Shown: piece after piece, positions 47,652 to 54,913 of the stretch
Layout of the letters: the number at the start of each line of letters is the position of its first letter
Position numbering within the stretch: position 1 is the first letter of the stretch
Assembly (NCBI GenBank): GCA_966211215.1
Contig: CBIHNR010000002.1
Span: forward strand, 5,223 to 69,222
Source of the DNA: Desertivirga sp966211215
Lineage (GTDB): Bacteria > Bacteroidota > Bacteroidia > Sphingobacteriales > Sphingobacteriaceae
Reading direction: 5' to 3'
Length of the DNA: 64,000 nucleotides
Program-made: the position numbers and the translations under genes
The notes under the pieces: model-generated
Database searches by the model: none
Seen by the model: the letters and a program-made list of their open reading frames with translations, nothing else
Told to the model about the DNA's origin: nothing

Positions 47652-48113
47652 GCAGATTTAGATTTTATGAATAAATCTCGGGCTAAAATGCAGAATAAAA
47701 GTAGAACTAATAGTAGAGTAAACGTTAAATGATGTTAATATAAAGAAATATTTTTTACAAGGCTTGTGCTCGTCCAATGTCGGTTGGTGGAGACATCAAC
47801 CACGGCGGGCTCCGGTGCTGGTGTCCCCACCAGCACCTTTGAAATCCTTAACTTAAAGACATTGGGTGCGCTCATCTAGCACAGCTTTACCCGCATAGCC
47901 GGGGGCAGCACAAGCATCATGCCTGTAGTTTAAAATCCCAGTGCTCGGGTTTTTATAAAAAATTGAAAGTAGAGGTGGGATCGCTATTCTGAAGTCAAAA
48001 TCCGAACAGGATTTTACCCTTTTTTGTTGTAATTCCCCTTCATAAAAGCAAATTTTTCCTCAAAAAATCGTTTCTTTGTAGATTAATTTTTTCCACAATT
48101 AACAAAAAGCATC
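47652..48113. other. Intergenic region with palindromic repeats
   Basis: A 462-base spacer upstream of both ilvE (+) and the DUF5686 gene (-). It holds REP-like palindromes (47782-47837), a TTAACTTAA half-site (47848-47856) and a small hairpin AAAATCC/GGATTTT with T's after it (47997-48026). No gene is seen. Confidence 0.6.
47782..47837. repeat. REP-like palindromes, copies 3 and 4
   Basis: GGTTGGTG ... CATCAACC (47782-47801, one G-T pair), followed at 47814 by GGTGCTGGTG / CACCAGCACC (47814-47823 with 47828-47837, loop TCCC). The GGTG-GGGACACC-type core matches the elements at 25220-25262 and 25363-25398, in the opposite orientation for the last one. Confidence 0.65.
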
Positions 48114-49178
48114 GTGACTGATACACTTGATATAAAAATTACTAAAACCAGTGCTTCTCGATTAAGTCAGACTGATTTTAATGATTTGCCTTTCGGGAAG
48201 ATTTTTTCTGACCACATGTTTGTTGCCGACTACGAAGACGGCGAATGGAAGAACTTTCAGATAGTACCTTACGGCGATTTATCATTTAGCCCCGCGATTT
48301 CTGTGCTGCATTACGGCCAGGCTTTTTTTGAAGGGCTAAAAGCATACAAGCAACAAGATGGCAAAGTGGTAACTTTCCGTCCGTATAAAAATGCTGAACG
48401 TTTCAACAAATCGGCAGAGCGTATGTGCATGCCATCGTTGCCAGAAGACATTTTCGTTCAAAGTATTGCTGCTTTGGTTGATTTAGACAGAGACTGGGTG
48501 CCAACAGCGCCACAAACCTCATTATATATACGTCCGTTTATGTTCGCAACCGACCCTTACTTAGGTGTTGCACCATCAAAAACGTATAAATACATGGTGC
48601 TAACTTGTCCGGTAGGTGCGTATTTCTCAAAGCCACTTAAAGTTAAGATCGAAACAAAGTATTCCCGCTCAAGCGATGGCGGTTTCGGTTTTGCAAAAGC
48701 AGCTGGCAACTATGCAGGTTCATTGTATCCGGCACAAGAGGCTTTAAAAGAAGGTTTTGACCAATTAATCTGGACAGACAGCCGCAACCACGAATACATC
48801 GAAGAACTTGGAGCTGCCAATGTGGTATTTATGATTGACGGTAAAATTGTAACTCCCGAAACCCGCGAAACTATCTTAAAAGGTGTAACCCGCGATACAG
48901 TATTGGCATTGGCCCGCAAATGGGGAGTTCCAGTAGAAGAACGTCGTGTAACGGTAGCGGAAGTTATAGAAGGCTTGAAATCAGGAAAGATGACTGAAGC
49001 TTTTGGTGTAGGAACAGCAGCAACAGTAACTTCAATTGCAACGATTGGTTACGAGGGCGAATTATACTCATTGCCGGATCCTGCTGAAGCAGAGTTTTCA
49101 AATAAAGCGCTGAAAACACTAAATGACATGAGATATGGATTAGCTCCGGATGATTTTGGCTGGAACTATCAGATATAA
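48114..49178 (+). CDS. ilvE: Branched-chain amino acid aminotransferase
   Basis: A 354-residue class IV PLP-dependent aminotransferase that interconverts branched-chain amino acids and their 2-keto acids using glutamate. The start is a GTG at 48114. Features: SVLHYGQAFFEGLKAYK near the N-terminus, the PLP-Lys region GFAKAAGNYAGSLYPAQEA and EELGAANVVFMIDG; length and motifs fit the eukaryotic-like BCAT type common in Bacteroidota. It is monocistronic, with the terminator at 49185. A TTTCTTTG element at 48071-48078, one mismatch from consensus, could be its -7. Confidence 0.95.
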   Translation: MTDTLDIKITKTSASRLSQTDFNDLPFGKIFSDHMFVADYEDGEWKNFQIVPYGDLSFSPAISVLHYGQAFFEGLKAYKQQDGKVVTFRPYKNAERFNKSAERMCMPSLPEDIFVQSIAALVDLDRDWVPTAPQTSLYIRPFMFATDPYLGVAPSKTYKYMVLTCPVGAYFSKPLKVKIETKYSRSSDGGFGFAKAAGNYAGSLYPAQEALKEGFDQLIWTDSRNHEYIEELGAANVVFMIDGKIVTPETRETILKGVTRDTVLALARKWGVPVEERRVTVAEVIEGLKSGKMTEAFGVGTAATVTSIATIGYEGELYSLPDPAEAEFSNKALKTLNDMRYGLAPDDFGWNYQI

Positions 49179-49184
49179 AGAAGA

Positions 49185-49211
49185 GGCTCGGAAAATATCC
49201 GGGCCTTTTTA
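49185..49211 (+). terminator. Terminator after ilvE
   Basis: GGCTCGG (49185-49191) pairs with CCGGGCC (49199-49205), one G-T pair, loop of 7, then TTTTT. It overlaps the stop codon of the convergent AsmA-like gene (49209-49211). Confidence 0.75.
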
Positions 49212-51008
49212 CTTTTTGCCCGATTGTCTTCTTAAACTGCGCTTTAGTTTACGTAGTTTCCCTTTGTTGCCACTCTGATTTGCCAGGCTTTTAAACTGGT
49301 CCTTTAATTTTTGCTCCCGTTCTGGGGTAAGCCCCATGGTTTCACGCAGCCCCGAGTATAAGCTTTGCCAAATCGAACCAAAGAAGGCGATGGAATCAGG
49401 GCGTGTATAGTTAATATAACCGATTCGCGGTTTTTCACCAATGGATGGGTTGGCTTCTTTTAGCAATAGATTATTTGCTACCAGCGAACGTAACATCTGG
49501 GTATGTATCATTTTTCCCGAATCAATTCTCAAAAGCCCTATATTAAGTCCTCGATAAAACATTAAAAGCTTGCCACTAGACTTACGGTAGTCGGCGTTAA
49601 CAGAGAAATTTACCTTTGAGATTTTGCCTGAATTTATCTTTAAAAGCGCAAGAGGGCGGCTTAGCTGATTAAAATATTTGGCATTCATAGAACCAAGGCT
49701 TCCTGAATAATTGTATTCTTCCGTTTTGGAAGCCAGGTTAAGGTTCATAAAAAAATCAAGCCGGGCTTTGCCAAATATCCGGGAAGTGCATCTCGCCCTG
49801 ATCCATTTCTTTTTTTGCAATGTTAAAGTGTCATTCGTGAAATTATAGACTGAGCCGTTTACATTGTTAAAGAAAATTTTTCCGGCACGGGCGGTAAGTG
49901 GGTCGTACTCCCGGTAGGTAATGGTAGAATTAAATACATTTACTGTGTCAATCAAGGTATTTAGCCTTAACCGTTTCAAAGCCAATTGCGGAAAATGCCA
50001 GCCTCTGTCATAAGTGGGGCGAGCCTTGCTTTTATCCATAAATATGCTGGCATCAGCATTCAGGAAATTTAATGATGACGCCCTCAGTTGCCTTTTATCT
50101 GTAAGCCTTTTAATATCGATATTACTTAATAGAACCTCATTTAAGTCTACCTTATATTGGGCTTTTCTCGTAGGGAGGAGCTTAGAATATTCCATTTCGC
50201 CATATCTGGGAATAATTTTAATGCCTTTCGCCCAGGCATACCTGTCTGAAGTGGAGATTTTTAAGTCATCAAATAAAATGGTATACATCTTATCCCTGCT
50301 TAAATATTCATGCTTTCTTACCCGTACAAAAATCTCTTTGGTAAAATAAAAGCGCGATTTATCGTTTTGGCTAAGCGAATCAATCAGTAAATCCTCAATA
50401 CGCACCGACATGTTTTTAACACCATCAATTTCAGGTTTTCCCAAACTCCAGTCGGTGTACTGAAAATCAATATTGTCAAAAACAATCTCTCCAATCCTGA
50501 TAGATTTCAAGTATTTGGATAACCGCTGCCAAGCCGTTCGTTTATCTTCAGCTTCGGCTTTTTCCTTTTTGGGATATCGGTAAGAAACCCGGATGGTTGG
50601 ATTGTTAATATGAACAGTTTTGATGACCAGGTCTTTGTTGAAATAAACTTTAATGGGGTGGATACGCCTTAACGCCAAACTTTTAACTGCAATAGAATAA
50701 ATGTGTGTCGGCTGAATCCCTTTCTTCCTCATTAAGAAGTAAACAGATTCATTTGCTGTAAACTGGATATCATCCAGCCGCACTGTACCTGTAAACGGAT
50801 TCAGATGGATTTCAGAAAAAGAGATAGTATAAAGCCCATCTGTTGCCGTATAGATGGCTTCCTTAATGCGGGCAGATACCATAGGCTCAATTTTTCTTGA
50901 GTAAATAATTAAGCCGGCAGAAATGGCGAAAAATAGTGCAAATAAAATACCCAACGCCCGTTTAAAACGTTTGGATAATTTTCCAGAATGCTTCACCGTT
51001 TCCTCCAT
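49209..51008 (-). CDS. AsmA/DUF748-like envelope protein
   Basis: A 599-residue protein with a basic cytoplasmic start (KLSKRFKRALG), one membrane helix (about 18-40) and a long periplasmic beta-rich region with repeated strand patterns such as GLYTISFSEIHLNPFTGTVR and IRIGEIVFDNIDFQYTDWSL. This is the layout of AsmA/TamB/DUF748 proteins, which are envelope proteins implicated in moving phospholipids or LPS between membranes. A Lys/Arg-rich tail ends the protein. The family assignment is moderate; its role here is inferred. It is divergent from miaB. Confidence 0.72.
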   Translation of the reverse strand: MEETVKHSGKLSKRFKRALGILFALFFAISAGLIIYSRKIEPMVSARIKEAIYTATDGLYTISFSEIHLNPFTGTVRLDDIQFTANESVYFLMRKKGIQPTHIYSIAVKSLALRRIHPIKVYFNKDLVIKTVHINNPTIRVSYRYPKKEKAEAEDKRTAWQRLSKYLKSIRIGEIVFDNIDFQYTDWSLGKPEIDGVKNMSVRIEDLLIDSLSQNDKSRFYFTKEIFVRVRKHEYLSRDKMYTILFDDLKISTSDRYAWAKGIKIIPRYGEMEYSKLLPTRKAQYKVDLNEVLLSNIDIKRLTDKRQLRASSLNFLNADASIFMDKSKARPTYDRGWHFPQLALKRLRLNTLIDTVNVFNSTITYREYDPLTARAGKIFFNNVNGSVYNFTNDTLTLQKKKWIRARCTSRIFGKARLDFFMNLNLASKTEEYNYSGSLGSMNAKYFNQLSRPLALLKINSGKISKVNFSVNADYRKSSGKLLMFYRGLNIGLLRIDSGKMIHTQMLRSLVANNLLLKEANPSIGEKPRIGYINYTRPDSIAFFGSIWQSLYSGLRETMGLTPEREQKLKDQFKSLANQSGNKGKLRKLKRSLRRQSGKK

Positions 51009-51101
51009 TGTTGCTAAAAATACAATACAGAGCCATTAAGTGCACATTATTTATTACAAAATACTGAGGCTGACAACCTGTCATTTGTTTAAAAATGTTC
51101 G

Positions 51102-51109
51102 TACTTTTG
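51102..51109 (+). promoter_or_regulatory. miaB -7 promoter element
   Basis: TACTTTTG, an exact TAnnTTTG match, 19 bases before the miaB ATG. A TTTG at 51084-51087 is only 14 bases upstream, shorter than the usual spacing. Confidence 0.4.
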
Positions 51110-51128
51110 AAATCCAAAAATTTAAAAG

Positions 51129-52550
51129 ATGTTTAATCCACAGATAAGTGAAAAAGAGCACGATGAGGCAAGGCAAGGTGAGGCGTTAGTGCTTGATAAA
51201 TCTACAGGAAAGAATAACGGCCGTAAATTATATATAGAGAGCTATGGTTGCGCTATGAATTTTTCTGATAGCGAGATTGTTGCGTCTATCATGACAGATA
51301 TGGGTTTTGAAACTACCGGCGATTTTAAGGAAGCTGATGTGGTTTTTATAAATACTTGTTCTATTCGTGAAAATGCTGAACAACGCGTGCGCAATAGGCT
51401 GAAGGAATTTAAAGGGGTTAAAGCAAAAAATCCTGGAATGGTGGTGGGCGTGTTAGGCTGTATGGCCGAGCGCTTAAAATCGAAATTTTTGGAAGAAGAA
51501 AAATTGGTTGACGTAGTTGTTGGGCCTGATGCTTATCGTGATTTACCCAATCTTATCGATCAGGTGGATGATGGTGCAAGGGCTGTAAACGTATTGCTGT
51601 CTCGTGAAGAAACTTACGCCGATATTAATCCCGTTAGGTTAAATACAAACGGCATTAGTGCATTTATTTCCATTATGCGTGGTTGCGATAACATGTGTTC
51701 GTTCTGCGTGGTTCCGTTTACCCGCGGCCGCGAACGTAGTCGTGATGCACAGTCAATTGTTCAGGAAGCACAGGATTTATTTAATGAAGGTTATCGCGAA
51801 GTAACTTTACTCGGCCAGAATGTAGATTCGTACAAATGGGCAAAGGAGGATGGTTCCGAATCTGTCAATTTTGCGCAGTTGCTTGAAAAAGTGGCTCTGG
51901 TTAGCCCCGAATTGCGTGTCCGCTTTTCAACATCCCATCCTAAAGATATCACCGACGAGGTGCTTCATACCATTGCTAAATACGAGAATATCTGTAACTA
52001 TATCCACCTTCCAGTGCAATCAGGCAACTCAAGGGTGCTTGAACTGATGAATCGTACGTATGATAGGGAGTGGTATATGGAAAGAGTTGATGCCATTCGC
52101 CGCATTATTCCAGGTTGTGCTATTTCAACCGATGTAATTACTGGTTTTTGTACAGAAACTGAAGAAGAGCACCTGGAAACATTAAGCATGATGGATTACG
52201 TAACGTACGATTTTGCCTATATGTTTAAATATTCTGAGCGCCCGGGAACACTTGCCGCAAAACGTTATGCAGACGATATTCCGGAAGATGTTAAAAGCCG
52301 CCGTTTAACAGAGATTGTAGACAGGCAGCAAAAACACTCACATATAAGAATGCTGGAACAAATCGGCAAAGTACAGAAAGTGCTAATAGATGGCTTCTCG
52401 AAAAAATCAAAAGACGATTATGCAGGCAGAAATGATCAAAACGCTACGGTAATTTTCCCTGTGAATGCACAGTATAAACCAGGCCAATATGTTAATGTGC
52501 TGGTAGAGAAGTGTACTACCGCAACGTTGATTGGCAAGATAGTTTCTTAG
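51129..52550 (+). CDS. miaB: tRNA-2-methylthio-N6-dimethylallyladenosine synthase
   Basis: A 473-residue radical-SAM methylthiotransferase that adds the methylthio group to i6A37 in tRNA. The N-terminal MTTase domain holds GCAMNFSDSE and FINTCSIRENAE with its cluster cysteines, and the radical-SAM CxxxCxxC motif is CDNMCSFC (about 186-193) followed by VVPFTRGRERSR, a MiaB hallmark. The TRAM domain ends the protein. It heads the conserved run miaB / sigma-54 activator / lptE / secG, interrupted by a four-helix-bundle gene 108 bases after its stop. Confidence 0.96.
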   Translation: MFNPQISEKEHDEARQGEALVLDKSTGKNNGRKLYIESYGCAMNFSDSEIVASIMTDMGFETTGDFKEADVVFINTCSIRENAEQRVRNRLKEFKGVKAKNPGMVVGVLGCMAERLKSKFLEEEKLVDVVVGPDAYRDLPNLIDQVDDGARAVNVLLSREETYADINPVRLNTNGISAFISIMRGCDNMCSFCVVPFTRGRERSRDAQSIVQEAQDLFNEGYREVTLLGQNVDSYKWAKEDGSESVNFAQLLEKVALVSPELRVRFSTSHPKDITDEVLHTIAKYENICNYIHLPVQSGNSRVLELMNRTYDREWYMERVDAIRRIIPGCAISTDVITGFCTETEEEHLETLSMMDYVTYDFAYMFKYSERPGTLAAKRYADDIPEDVKSRRLTEIVDRQQKHSHIRMLEQIGKVQKVLIDGFSKKSKDDYAGRNDQNATVIFPVNAQYKPGQYVNVLVEKCTTATLIGKIVS

Positions 52551-53100
52551 AAGCAAGAGTAAAGAATCAGGAATCAAGACTAGATGCATGGCCTGAAATG
52601 GTGCGAAGACTGACTTTTCGAAAATACGAAGTAAGAAATAAATGGGTTTAAATCTAGGATGAGCCATAATTTTAAGAATTTGAAAATATGGCAACGAGCC
52701 ATGGATCTTGCTGATTTGACTCATGATTATTGTAAAGGCTTGCCAGCAGATGAAAGGTTCAATTTGATTGATCAAATAAACCGAAGTTCTTGCTCAATTC
52801 CTTCTAATATTGCCGAAGGTTCTGGAAAGAGAACGAAGGTGCATTTCGCCGAATATTTAACAACATCATTAACATCTGCCTACGAAGCCGAAACCCAGTT
52901 GTTAATATGCGAGCGAAGGGGGTATGGAGACAAGCAAAAGCTTGAAGCTTGCCTTTTCCTTATCACAGAAGTACAAAAAATGATATTTGTATTTCGTGAA
53001 CTAATTTTAAAAAATAACAGAGATGGAAACGCAGAAGTTTAGAAAGGACCTGAACTAAACAGCGTTGCAGGAATAGGCTATTCGTCTAGACTCTTGCTTC
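52550..53100. repeat. Inverted-repeat-bracketed IVP cassette
   Basis: GAAGCAAGAGT (52550-52560) is the exact reverse complement of ACTCTTGCTTC (53090-53100). Close to them lie GACTAGA (52578-52584) and TCTAGA (53085-53090), and a second TCTTGCTTCT follows at 53106. The ends bracket the four-helix-bundle gene (52659-53042), giving a 551-base unit placed between two core genes. Confidence 0.55.
52659..53042 (+). CDS. Four-helix-bundle protein (23S rRNA intervening-sequence protein family)
   Basis: A 127-residue member of the four-helix-bundle family typified by proteins encoded in 23S rRNA intervening sequences (S23/IVP), and related in fold to Avd of diversity-generating retroelements. Signatures: FKNLKIWQRAMDLADL at the start, then INRSSCSIPSNIAEGSGKRT and FAEYLTTSLTSAYEAETQL. 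The proteins form pentameric barrels and can bind nucleic acid; the cellular role is unclear. This copy is not in rRNA but sits between miaB and the sigma-54 activator, bracketed by complementary ends. No reverse transcriptase is nearby. Confidence 0.87.
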   Translation: MSHNFKNLKIWQRAMDLADLTHDYCKGLPADERFNLIDQINRSSCSIPSNIAEGSGKRTKVHFAEYLTTSLTSAYEAETQLLICERRGYGDKQKLEACLFLITEVQKMIFVFRELILKNNRDGNAEV

Positions 53101-53126
53101 TCATCTCTTGCTTCTATTCTATAAAA

Positions 53127-54374
53127 ATGGACGTTCAAGATATTAAAAACCGTTTTGGAATAATTGGTAATTCGCCGTTACTTAACCGTGCAATTGATAT
53201 TGCAAGGCAGGTAGCACCTACGGATATTTCTGTTTTAATCACCGGAGAAAGCGGAAGTGGAAAAGAAGTCTTTTCTCATATCATACACCACCTGAGTGCC
53301 CGCAAACATGGCGCCTTTATTGCCGTTAACTGTGGTGCGATTCCCGAAGGCACTATCGACTCTGAGTTGTTTGGACACGAAAAAGGGTCATTTACAGGTG
53401 CTCACGAAGCCCGGAAAGGATATTTCGAGGTGGTAAATGGTGGAACAATCTTTTTAGATGAAGTGGCCGAATTGCCCTTGGGTACACAAGCACGCCTGTT
53501 AAGGGTTTTAGAAACCGGCGAGTATCTCCGTGTAGGTTCTTCAAAGGTGCAAAAAACAGATGTTCGGGTGGTTGCAGCCACCAATGTGGATGTTTTCGAT
53601 GCTGTTAAAAATGGTAAGTTCAGGGAAGACTTATACTATCGCCTCAATACAGTACCATTAAAAATACCTGCACTACGTGAGCGTAAGGAGGATATCCACC
53701 TTTTATTCAGAAAGTTTATTGCAGATTTTACTAATAAATATCGCAGTCCATCTGTTGTTCTGGATACAGAAGCCCAGCATATCCTGGTAAATTATAGTTG
53801 GCCCGGAAATGTGCGCCAATTGAAAAATATTGCAGAGCAAATTGCCGTTCTTGAAAAAGATAGAAACCTGTCAGCGCAAAATATGGTAAACTACATCCCC
53901 CAGGAAAACAATCCCGGAAATTTGCCAATGCGCATAAATCCAGAAAAAAAAGAGGATTTTTCTGAAAGGGATATTTTATACAAGGTGCTTTTCGATATGA
54001 AGCGCGATATGCTTGAATTGAAGAAGCTTGTGGCAGAGATTATTAAAAATGGAGGCAATGCAGCGGCAATTGCGGCTAACCCTAATTTGGTACAACAACT
54101 ATATCAGGATGTAGAGTTATTATCTCCAGAACCAGCTGTGCAACAGCAACCTACCATCACCATTCATCATCCGGAGCATGCTCCAAAAAGTGATTTCGAA
54201 ATCTCGCATCACTCGGAAGAAGTGGAGGAATCGTTATCCCTGATTGAAAAAGAATCTGACCTGATTAAAAAAGCGCTTAAAAAACACAAAGGGAAGCGTA
54301 AATTAGCTGCACAAGAATTAGGTATCTCCGAGCGTACCTTATATCGTAAAATAAAAGAACTAAACCTGAATTAA
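53127..54374 (+). CDS. Sigma-54-dependent transcriptional activator, no receiver domain
   Basis: From the ATG at 53127 the protein has 415 residues: an AAA+ sigma-54 activator core from the very N-terminus, with Walker A GESGSGKE (40-47), the sigma-54 contact loop GSFTGA (87-92, Ser instead of the common Ala), Walker B GGTIFLDE (105-112) and YYRLNTVPLKIPALRERKED. The C-terminus is a Fis-type helix-turn-helix (KRKLAAQELGISERTLYRKI). There is no N-terminal response-regulator or PAS domain, so activity is probably controlled by another protein or constitutive. It is eight bases upstream of lptE in the conserved cluster. Confidence 0.93.
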   Translation: MDVQDIKNRFGIIGNSPLLNRAIDIARQVAPTDISVLITGESGSGKEVFSHIIHHLSARKHGAFIAVNCGAIPEGTIDSELFGHEKGSFTGAHEARKGYFEVVNGGTIFLDEVAELPLGTQARLLRVLETGEYLRVGSSKVQKTDVRVVAATNVDVFDAVKNGKFREDLYYRLNTVPLKIPALRERKEDIHLLFRKFIADFTNKYRSPSVVLDTEAQHILVNYSWPGNVRQLKNIAEQIAVLEKDRNLSAQNMVNYIPQENNPGNLPMRINPEKKEDFSERDILYKVLFDMKRDMLELKKLVAEIIKNGGNAAAIAANPNLVQQLYQDVELLSPEPAVQQQPTITIHHPEHAPKSDFEISHHSEEVEESLSLIEKESDLIKKALKKHKGKRKLAAQELGISERTLYRKIKELNLN

Positions 54375-54381
54375 TAGTAGA

Positions 54382-54888
54382 ATGACAAATATTTCGAGAA
54401 AGTTCTTCTGGTTTATACTACCGCTTACACTATTCTGCCAATCGTGCTGGATATATTCGTTTTCAGGAGCGTCTATAGAGCCCCTGAAAACTGTAAATGT
54501 GCAGTTCTTTGAAAATAATGCGCCGATAGTGGTGCCTAATCTAAGTTTGCAATTTACAGAAGCATTAAAAGCCCGTATAAGAAACCAATCGTCCCTCGCA
54601 GTTGTTAGAAATGATGCAGACGCAACCTTTGAAGGGCGGATAACAGATTATAGCATCAAACCTGTAGCTATTACTGGGAATGAGCGGGCAGAATCTACGC
54701 GTTTAACAATCACAGTTAATGTAAAATATACCAATAACCTGGTTCCGGAAATGAGCTTTGAGCAGTCGTTTTCACAATTTAGGGAAGTTGTTGGAAGTGA
54801 TATTACATCCCAGGAACAATCCCTTATCCAAAATATCAACAGGGCTTTAACTGAAGATATATTTAACAGGGCTTTCGCAAATTGGTAA
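54382..54888 (+). CDS. lptE: LPS-assembly lipoprotein LptE family
   Basis: A 168-residue putative lipoprotein: hydrophobic start MTNISRKFFWFILPLTLF, lipobox CQSC (Cys22), then WIYSFSGASIEPLKTVNVQF, an opening shared by the LptE family of Bacteroidota. LptE forms the plug of the LptD barrel that inserts LPS in the outer membrane. LptD is not in the window. It follows the sigma-54 activator after seven bases and precedes the acidic repeat protein by 25 bases. Confidence 0.85.
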   Translation: MTNISRKFFWFILPLTLFCQSCWIYSFSGASIEPLKTVNVQFFENNAPIVVPNLSLQFTEALKARIRNQSSLAVVRNDADATFEGRITDYSIKPVAITGNERAESTRLTITVNVKYTNNLVPEMSFEQSFSQFREVVGSDITSQEQSLIQNINRALTEDIFNRAFANW

Positions 54889-54913
54889 CATCAACCTCAA
54901 TAATAAAAAACTA

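Noticed and set aside
47997..48026. Hairpin with T-run before ilvE as an attenuator
   Set aside because: AAAATCC/GGATTTT is AT-rich and weak, and no leader peptide rich in branched-chain codons was found.
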